The notes beneath the pieces were generated by a model, which worked only from the letters and a program-made list of their open reading frames with translations, did no database searches and was not told where the DNA came from. 11,381 nucleotides of DNA from Gammaproteobacteria bacterium (lineage in GTDB: Bacteria > Pseudomonadota > Gammaproteobacteria > Steroidobacterales > JACDCP01): the NCBI GenBank assembly GCA_013817465.1, contig JACDCP010000079.1, forward strand, positions 1 to 11,381, in the 5' to 3' direction. Below are positions 6,005-11,381 of this stretch, piece after piece. Numbering within the stretch: the stretch's first letter is position 1; each line of letters begins with the position of its first letter. The translations under genes were made by a program, and so were the position numbers.

Positions 6005-8287
6005 ATGGCCACGAGCGCTCACCGAGCGGGACTCGCCAAGTCCGGCGCGCGCGATATCAATCGCGCCGCGATCGTCGATGCGAGCTTTGTCCGCTTCCTT
6101 GCGGAATGGAACGAGCCGGTCCGGCGCCGCACGGATCTTTCTGCGGCCTTGCAGGCGGGCTCGACGATGACCGGCCGCACGCTGCTCGACCTGTTCGAGG
6201 CGCAGATGATTTCGCGCCATCTCGATCTCGTCGCCCGCGAGATGCGCGCCCGCAACGAAGGCTTTTACACGATCGGCAGCGCCGGCCACGAAGGCAACGC
6301 GCTGGTTGGACACCTGACCCGCATCACCGACCCGGCATTTCTGCACTACCGCAGCGGCGCATTCATGGTGGCCCGTGCGCGCAGGCATGGCGGCACCGAT
6401 CCAGTTTACGACACGGCACTGTCGCTCTCGGCAAGCCGTGATGATCCGGTTTCCGGCGGCCGCCACAAAGTCTGGGGGTCCGTGCCGTTATGGGTGCTGC
6501 CGCAGACCTCGACCATCGCCAGTCATCTGCCGAAGGCGGTAGGCACAGCCATTGCGCTCGAGCAAGCGAAGCGGCTCGGCCGGGACGTGCCGGTGCCGGC
6601 CGACAGCATCGTCGTCTGCAGTTTCGGCGACGCCAGCGTCAATCACAGCGCTGCGCTCGGCGCTTTCAACGCGGCGCAGTGGACAGCGTTCCAAAGCCTG
6701 CCCGTGCCGATCCTGTTCGTTTGCGAAGACAACGGCATCGGCATTTCTGTGAAGACTCCGCGCGGCTGGATCGAGGCGAGCTTCGGTGACCGCGCGGGAC
6801 TCCATTATGTGCTGGCCGACGGTCTCGACCTCGCGCGAGGCTACGAGACCGTGAACAGCGCCATCGAATTCTGTCGCCGCCGCCGCCGGCCCGTGTTCCT
6901 CCATATGACAATGGTGCGTCTGCTCGGCCATGCGGGTACGGATGTCGAGGGCGATTACCTCAGCGAGGCTGCGATCGAAGCCAACGAGGCGCGCGATCCG
7001 TTGCTCCTCAGCGCAGAATCCGTTCTCGAAGCCGGGCTCTTGAACGCACCGGAAATTCTCGAGCGTTACGAAGCCCTGCGCGACGAGGTCCGTGATGCGG
7101 CCGTGCGCGCCGCCGCACGGCCGAAGCTCGTCGCTGCTGAGGAAGTCATGCGTCCACTCGCACCTTACCGGGCGCGCGAAGTCGTGCGCGAGGCCACACG
7201 GCCTGCGCTGGATGGCGCGCGCGAGGCTGCCTTCGGCGAGGCCGGCCTGCCGGAGAACGGGCCGCCCCGGCATTTGTCGCTGCAGATCAACCGGGCCCTC
7301 GTCGATCTGCTGGCCAAGTACCCCGAGATGACGGTATTCGGTGAGGACGTCGCGCAGAAGGGTGGCGTTTATACAGTTACGGCCGGCCTTGCGAAGACAT
7401 TCAAGGGCAATCGCGTGTTCAATACGCTGCTCGACGAGACGACGATTCTCGGGATGGCCCAGGGGGCAGGTTATATGGGCCTGCTGCCGTTCCCGGAGAT
7501 CCAGTACCTCGCCTATTTTCACAATGCCTGCGACCAGATCCGCGGCGAAGCAGCCTCGCTGCAATTCTTCTCGAACGGGCAGTTCCGCAACCCGATGGTC
7601 GTGCGCATCGCTTCGCTCGGCTATCAGAAGGGCTTCGGCGGGCATTTCCACAACGACAACTCGACGACCGCGCTCAGGGACATACCCGGGCTGGTGATCG
7701 CCTGTCCCTCGCGGGGCGACGACGCGGCGATGATGTTGCGCACTTGCGCGGCGTTGGCGAAAGTCGACGGCCGTGTGATCGTATTCCTGGAGCCGATCGC
7801 GCTGTACATGACCAAGGATCTGCATGCGCCGCGGGATAATGAATGGCTGTTCGATTATCCGGCGCCCGACCGCGCCGTGCCGGTCGGCGAAGGCCGCATT
7901 TATCACGATGGCGCGGAAGACCTGCTCATCGTCAGCTACGGCAACGGCGTGCTCATGGCGCTGCGCGCTGCAAAGGCGCTGAAAGACCAAACCGGCGCGC
8001 ACGCACGCGTGCTCGATCTGCGTTGGCTCAAGCCGTTGAACGCCGGGCTCATTGCCCACCACGCCGACGAGACGGGCAAGGTGCTGGTGGTGGACGAAGG
8101 CCGGCGCACGGGCGGAATCGCCGAGGAAATATTCGCGGCCATCGACGAACATGCGCGGCCGGGCATCGCGAAGCGCCGCGTGACCGGCGCGGACAGCTAT
8201 ATCCCACTCGCTGCAGCCGCCAATCTCGTGCTGCCCGGCGATGCCGACGTGCTGGCCGCCGCACGCGAGCTGCTGCAAATCGTGTAA
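6005..8287 (+). CDS. Fused alpha-beta 2-oxoacid dehydrogenase E1 component
   Basis: This 760-residue protein joins the two normally separate E1 subunits of a branched-chain-type 2-oxoacid dehydrogenase, the thiamine-diphosphate enzyme that decarboxylates a 2-oxoacid and passes the acyl group to an E2 lipoyl domain. The alpha half (about 60-340) shows EGFYTIGSAGHEGN, LHYRSGAF, the ThDP motif GDASVNHS from residue 208, and EDNGIGISV. A linker of about 85 residues follows. The beta half (about 425-760) has VFGEDVAQKGGVYTVT, FNTLLDETTILGMAQGAGYMG, PFPEIQYLAYFHNACDQIRGE, HNDNSTTALRDIPGL and a transketolase C-terminal domain ending near LVVDEGRRTGG. The start is ATG 6005 with GAGG eight bases upstream, inside the gcdH stop region. 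No E2 or E3 gene is in the window. The substrate cannot be read from sequence; branched-chain oxoacids are the default guess, and 2-oxoadipate is an attractive alternative given the neighbour. Confidence 0.9.
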   Translation: MATSAHRAGLAKSGARDINRAAIVDASFVRFLAEWNEPVRRRTDLSAALQAGSTMTGRTLLDLFEAQMISRHLDLVAREMRARNEGFYTIGSAGHEGNALVGHLTRITDPAFLHYRSGAFMVARARRHGGTDPVYDTALSLSASRDDPVSGGRHKVWGSVPLWVLPQTSTIASHLPKAVGTAIALEQAKRLGRDVPVPADSIVVCSFGDASVNHSAALGAFNAAQWTAFQSLPVPILFVCEDNGIGISVKTPRGWIEASFGDRAGLHYVLADGLDLARGYETVNSAIEFCRRRRRPVFLHMTMVRLLGHAGTDVEGDYLSEAAIEANEARDPLLLSAESVLEAGLLNAPEILERYEALRDEVRDAAVRAAARPKLVAAEEVMRPLAPYRAREVVREATRPALDGAREAAFGEAGLPENGPPRHLSLQINRALVDLLAKYPEMTVFGEDVAQKGGVYTVTAGLAKTFKGNRVFNTLLDETTILGMAQGAGYMGLLPFPEIQYLAYFHNACDQIRGEAASLQFFSNGQFRNPMVVRIASLGYQKGFGGHFHNDNSTTALRDIPGLVIACPSRGDDAAMMLRTCAALAKVDGRVIVFLEPIALYMTKDLHAPRDNEWLFDYPAPDRAVPVGEGRIYHDGAEDLLIVSYGNGVLMALRAAKALKDQTGAHARVLDLRWLKPLNAGLIAHHADETGKVLVVDEGRRTGGIAEEIFAAIDEHARPGIAKRRVTGADSYIPLAAAANLVLPGDADVLAAARELLQIV

Positions 8288-8351
8288 ATCGCGGTCCGAC
8301 TGCATTCATCTCGTTTCGGATTGCAGGCGGCTGAAGGCAGGTCAGCAGTAA

Positions 8352-9716
8352 ATGCAGTCTGAGGCCGATTCACCTACACATCGCGATGTCTGGCGCATCG
8401 CTGCGCCGTTGATCCTTTCCAACATTTCGGTGCCGCTGCTCGGCATCGTCGACACGGCAGTCATGGGCCATCTCGACGAGCCCTCGTATCTCGGCGCCGT
8501 CGCAGTCGGCGCGACAATCTTCAGCTTTCTGTTTCTCGGCTTCAATTTTCTGCGCATGGGCACGACCGGCGTCGCGGCGCAGGCATACGGCACGGGCGAT
8601 GCCGAGGAGATGCGCAACACGTTGGCACAGGCGGTGTTGAGCGCCCTGGGCATTGCGCTCCTGCTGCTCGTCGTGCAAAAGCCGCTTGCGATAGCGGCGT
8701 GGCGGCTGATCGACCCCGGCGAGATCGTGGAGTCCCAGGCCGGCATTTATTATGCGATCCGCATCTGGAGTGCTCCTGCGGTGCTCACTAACTACGCCCT
8801 GATCGGCTGGTTCATCGGCATGCAAAATGCGCGTAGTCCGCTGATGCTCATGCTGGCCATCAATCTGACTAATATCGTGCTCGATCTGCTATTTGTGCTC
8901 GGCTTCGGCATGAAGGTCGAGGGCGTTGCCATAGCAACCGTGATCGCGGAATTCGTCGGCGTAGCGCTCGGGCTATGGCTGGTCCAGCGCGAGCTTCGCA
9001 AGTGGCCCGGTCAGTGGCAAACCAGCCGCATTCTCGATCGGACACGCTTCAGACGCCTGTTCGGTCTCAACTTGAACCTCTTCATCCGCACCGTCTCGCT
9101 GATGTTTGCCTTCGGCTTCCTGACCGCGCAGGGCGCGCGCATGGGCACCGTCGTGCTTGCAGCGAACGCCGTTTTGCTGAACTTCCAGTACTTCATGGCC
9201 TATGCGCTGGACGGATTTGCGCATGCAGCCGAAGCGCTGGCGGGCCGCGCTATCGGCCAGCGCAACCGGGCCGCCTTCGATCGCGCGCTCCGTATTTCCC
9301 TGCACTGGTCGCTGATCGTAGCGACCGGATTCTGCCTCGCATACCTGCTCGCCGGCCGCTTGATCGTCGATATAGTGACCGATCTGCCCGACGTGCGGCA
9401 CACCGCCTATGCGTATCTGCCGTGGCTGATTGCGCTGCCTGTCGTATCGGTGTGGAGCTATCTGTACGATGGCATCTATGTCAGTGCGACCCGCGCGCGG
9501 GAGATGCGCGACACCATGCTGTTTTCGGCCTTCGCCGTGTACCTGCCCGCGTGGTATTTTCTGCGTTTTCTCGGCAATCACGGGCTCTGGCTCGCCTTCC
9601 TGCTCTTCATGGCGGCGCGCGGCCTGAGCATGCACTGGCTGTACCGGCACATCGAGGCCCGCGGCGGATTCGCAAAAGAAAATGGGGGCGTTCCAGGGAA
9701 ATGGGGACATTCCTGA
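8352..9716 (+). CDS. MATE family efflux transporter, DinF type
   Basis: This 454-residue inner-membrane protein has about twelve hydrophobic segments and the MATE fold. It should export organic cations, drugs or oxidised metabolites in exchange for Na+ or H+. Family features are the N-terminal DVWRIAAPLILSNISVPLLGIVDTAVMGHLD, FNFLRMGTTGVAAQAYG, the GWFIGMQNARSPLMLMLAINLTNIVLD segment, and in the second half LNFQYFMAYALDGFAHAAEALAGRAIGQ, which is characteristic of the DinF branch. The start at 8352 follows an in-frame TAA and has only a weak AGG-type ribosome site about ten bases upstream. The last 12 residues (443-454, ENGGVPGKWGHS) are encoded by the left part of the nested repeat at 9679-9805, which supplies the stop codon; homologs would be expected to end near the preceding ARGGFA. 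The fused E1 gene ends 64 bases upstream. The specific substrate is unknown. Confidence 0.93.
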   Translation: MQSEADSPTHRDVWRIAAPLILSNISVPLLGIVDTAVMGHLDEPSYLGAVAVGATIFSFLFLGFNFLRMGTTGVAAQAYGTGDAEEMRNTLAQAVLSALGIALLLLVVQKPLAIAAWRLIDPGEIVESQAGIYYAIRIWSAPAVLTNYALIGWFIGMQNARSPLMLMLAINLTNIVLDLLFVLGFGMKVEGVAIATVIAEFVGVALGLWLVQRELRKWPGQWQTSRILDRTRFRRLFGLNLNLFIRTVSLMFAFGFLTAQGARMGTVVLAANAVLLNFQYFMAYALDGFAHAAEALAGRAIGQRNRAAFDRALRISLHWSLIVATGFCLAYLLAGRLIVDIVTDLPDVRHTAYAYLPWLIALPVVSVWSYLYDGIYVSATRAREMRDTMLFSAFAVYLPAWYFLRFLGNHGLWLAFLLFMAARGLSMHWLYRHIEARGGFAKENGGVPGKWGHS

Positions 9717-9805
9717 TTTATTTCGGATGGAAACGGGACAACACGACACCGTCAAATAAATCAGGAATGTCCCCATTTCCCCTGATTCAGGAATGTCGCC
9801 ATTTT
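9679..9805. repeat. Nested inverted-repeat element (REP/BIME- or MITE-like)
   Basis: The core is a perfect 28-base inverted repeat, arms 9696-9723 and 9754-9781, around a 30-base centre. Each arm contains AAATGGGGACATTCC followed by TGATTTATTT in the left orientation. A degenerate further copy lies outside each arm: 9679-9694 (AAAATGGGGGCGTTCC) in the left orientation and 9785-9805 (reading AAAATGGCGACATTCC on the minus strand) in the right. So four copies of one unit face inward in two nested pairs. The unit is less GC-rich than its surroundings. Such GGGGACATTCC-type units resemble REP sequences spread by RAYT transposases, but no transposase is present here. The RNA could fold into a long hairpin between the MATE and NUDIX genes. 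Confidence 0.88.
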
Positions 9806-9847
9806 CGCGACGGGATTTCCTGTGTTCGAGCGTCTGAAGGAGCACGC

Positions 9848-10396
9848 ATGGCCGAAAAACCATCGCCCTGGACCCGTCTGGGCACGCGCAGGGTATTCGA
9901 CAACCCGTGGTTCGAGGTACATGTCGACGATGTCGTCAATCCCGGCGGCGGCCGCAGCGCCTACGGCAAGATCTGCTTCAGGAACAAAGCCGTCGGCATC
10001 ATTCCGCTGGACGGCGACGGCAATACCCGGCTGGTCGGCCAGCATCGATACACTTTGAGCGAATATTCATGGGAGATCCCCATGGGCGGCGCGCCGCTCG
10101 ACGCCGATCCGCTCGCCTCCGCGCGGCGCGAGCTCGAGGAGGAAACCGGGCTGACGGCGGCGAACTGGACGCAGATCCTGCGCCTGCACATGTCGAATTC
10201 GATCACGGACGAGGAGGGGTTCGTGTATCTTGCGGAGGAGCTGCGCCAGGGCCGACAGGCGCTCGAGGAAACGGAGGACATCGAGATCATGGAGCTGCCC
10301 CTCGAGGAAGCCTTGGACATGGCGATGGAAGGGCGCATCACCGATGCGATGAGCGTCGCTGGGCTGCTGGCGCTCGCGAGACGGATCGGCTGCTGA
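9848..10396 (+). CDS. NUDIX hydrolase, ADP-ribose pyrophosphatase-like
   Basis: This 182-residue cytoplasmic NUDIX hydrolase probably cleaves a nucleoside diphosphate linked to another group, such as ADP-ribose or a sugar nucleotide. The start at 9848 has GAAGGAG ending about five bases upstream. The frame is open far upstream, but that part runs out of phase through the MATE gene and is not coding. The sequence shows the WFEVHVDDV strand, NKAVGIIPLDGDGNTRLVGQHRY, then SWEIPMGG leading into the NUDIX box at about 80-102, ending RRELEEETGL. The metal-binding REx2EE core is intact (R94, E95, E98, E99); the first conserved glutamate of the box is alanine (A86), or aspartate one residue later. 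An acidic EETEDIEIMELPLEEAL segment and a helical tail follow. The next gene starts 13 bases downstream, suggesting an operon. The exact substrate cannot be predicted. Confidence 0.92.
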   Translation: MAEKPSPWTRLGTRRVFDNPWFEVHVDDVVNPGGGRSAYGKICFRNKAVGIIPLDGDGNTRLVGQHRYTLSEYSWEIPMGGAPLDADPLASARRELEEETGLTAANWTQILRLHMSNSITDEEGFVYLAEELRQGRQALEETEDIEIMELPLEEALDMAMEGRITDAMSVAGLLALARRIGC

Positions 10397-10409
10397 AGCT
10401 CTGTCGCAG

Positions 10410-11381
10410 ATGAGCAGGAGGCTCGCAGCGCTATTCACGCCGGAACGATCGTCGCGGCTGCGGCCGGCGTCCACCTCTGCGATCCTGCTGATGACGATCA
10501 ACGGGTTGCTAAGCACGAGCGGCGCAGCCACTGAAGAGCCGGAGATCGCTCCCCACCTGTGCGAGTCCCTGGCCGATACCGAGATCGCAAAGGGTGCGAC
10601 CGTCGGCGAGATCCTGATCGACAATCAGAATATCTTCGATCTGAGCGACCCGCGCGAGAATAATCGCTTTTACAGACTGGCCAATCGACTGCACGTCAGA
10701 ACCCGGCCTGCCATCATACGCTCACAGCTCCTGTTCGAGCCCGGCGACCCTTATTCGAAGCGCCTGCTCGAGGAGTCCGAACGCATACTGCGCCGAAACG
10801 GATACCTCTACGATTCTCGCATCTGCCCGGTGCGCTATGCAGATGGCGTCGTCGACATCGCGGTCGTCACGCGTGACGTGTGGACGCTCACTCCGGATAT
10901 AGGATTCACACGCGAAGGCGGCGAGAACACCAGCCGCATCGGGCTCGAGGAAGCCAACCTGCTGGGTACCGGCATATCGATCGGCGCCGTGCGGGATGTC
11001 GATGTGGATCGGACCACGACCTCATTTCTTTACTCCGATCCTCACGTAGCAGGAAGCTGGGTCAGCCTGAGCGCCTCCGTCCGCGACAGCAGCGACGGAA
11101 ATTCTTTCGGCCTGGATCTCAGGCGGCCGTTCTTTTCGCTCGACGCGCGTCGCGCCGCAGGCTTCACGTTCCTCGACGAGGACAGGGTCGATCCACTCTA
11201 CGATCGCGGCGACGAGATCGAGGAGTTTCGTCACGAGCTCGGGTTTGCAAAGGCATTCGTCGGCATGTCCGGCGGACTCGAGGACGGCTGGGTGCGCCGC
11301 TGGACCTTCGGGATGGCGCGCGAAACCGACAGATTCTTTTTCACGCCCAGCGATACGCCAGCCACGGTGCTGCCGGAGGAC
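10410..11381 (+). CDS. Omp85/BamA-like outer-membrane protein (3' end outside window)
   Basis: The frame from ATG 10410 stays open through 324 codons to the window edge. The N-terminus looks like a signal peptide with a long basic lead (RRLAALFTPERSSRLRP), hydrophobic core AILLMTINGLLSTSG and likely cleavage after SGA or SGAA; ATG 10491 is a shorter alternative start. Residues from about 64 to 165 look like a single POTRA domain: TVGEILIDNQNIFDL, then RTRPAIIRSQLLFEPGDPYSKRLLEESERILRRNGYLYD, then VVDIAVVTRDVWTLTPDIGF. The rest reads as beta-barrel strands beginning near GLEEANLLGTGISIG (LLGTG at about 184). RS-LLF-GDPY plus LLGTG is typical of the surface-antigen/Omp85 family. One POTRA rather than the five of BamA makes it an accessory member, closer to TamA- or lipid/protein-export-type proteins. 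No strong ribosome site is seen. Confidence 0.83.
   Translation, partial: MSRRLAALFTPERSSRLRPASTSAILLMTINGLLSTSGAATEEPEIAPHLCESLADTEIAKGATVGEILIDNQNIFDLSDPRENNRFYRLANRLHVRTRPAIIRSQLLFEPGDPYSKRLLEESERILRRNGYLYDSRICPVRYADGVVDIAVVTRDVWTLTPDIGFTREGGENTSRIGLEEANLLGTGISIGAVRDVDVDRTTTSFLYSDPHVAGSWVSLSASVRDSSDGNSFGLDLRRPFFSLDARRAAGFTFLDEDRVDPLYDRGDEIEEFRHELGFAKAFVGMSGGLEDGWVRRWTFGMARETDRFFFTPSDTPATVLPED

Noticed and set aside
6488..8305. Long open frame of 605 codons on the minus strand opposite the fused E1 gene
   Set aside because: Its translation shows no recognisable domain, while the opposite strand encodes a complete E1 with all motifs. Long antisense frames are common in GC-rich DNA.
8298..8359. 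A 9-base inverted repeat (GACTGCATT and AATGCAGTC, 44 bases apart) whose right arm covers the MATE start codon
   Set aside because: A perfect 9-base pair at this distance is expected a few times by chance in 11 kb, and no other sign of a regulatory RNA structure was seen.
9696..9781. Insertion sequence with terminal inverted repeats
   Set aside because: The space between the arms is only 30 bases and codes for nothing, so it is at most a non-autonomous repeat.
8975..9847. Upstream extension of the NUDIX reading frame through the MATE gene
   Set aside because: This part is out of phase with MATE and rich in Arg and Pro. The NUDIX gene has its own ATG and ribosome site at 9848.

Overview
The window is GC-rich chromosomal DNA (roughly 60-65% GC by eye), most likely from a gammaproteobacterium. 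The gene order ftsY-ftsE-ftsX-rpoH, the YiaD-type OmpA lipoprotein and the Omp85-like outer-membrane protein all point to a Gram-negative proteobacterium. I cannot name the genus; a Nevskiales/Steroidobacter/Xanthomonas-like lineage is a guess. Coding density is high, and no stretch above about 300 bases lacks a gene. No RNA gene, CRISPR array, transposase or prophage gene was recognised.

Layout. (1) Positions 1-2477 (+) hold the cell-division and secretion operon: the 3' part of ftsY (SRP receptor), then ftsE and ftsX, with overlapping ends. (2) Positions 2508-3428 (+) hold rpoH, the heat-shock sigma factor. It is preceded by a perfect CIRCE operator (TTAGCACTC-N9-GAGTGCTAA) that contains a plausible sigma70 promoter. 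This implies that the HrcA repressor controls the sigma-32 gene, linking two heat-shock systems that are usually discussed separately, and it is the most interesting signal here. (3) Positions 3528-4205 (-) hold a YiaD-like OmpA-domain lipoprotein, convergent with rpoH; a hairpin lies between them. (4) Positions 4315-8287 (+) hold a small membrane protein of the DUF962/Mpo1 family (possibly leaderless), a glutaryl-CoA dehydrogenase and a fused alpha-beta 2-oxoacid dehydrogenase E1. The last two are separated by only 10 bases and form an apparent catabolic pair. (5) Positions 8352-9716 (+) hold a DinF-type MATE exporter whose last dozen codons lie in a repeat. (6) Positions 9679-9805 hold a nested inverted repeat, REP/BIME- or MITE-like, with two 28-base perfect arms. 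(7) Positions 9848-11381 (+) hold a NUDIX hydrolase, then an Omp85/BamA-like POTRA plus beta-barrel protein cut by the window end.

Most of the content is ordinary housekeeping and accessory metabolism. I see no multi-gene defence or mobile system. The observations worth following are regulatory (CIRCE at rpoH, a possible leaderless gene), the nested repeat that rewrites the end of the MATE protein, and the metabolic pairing of glutaryl-CoA dehydrogenase with an orphan fused E1.
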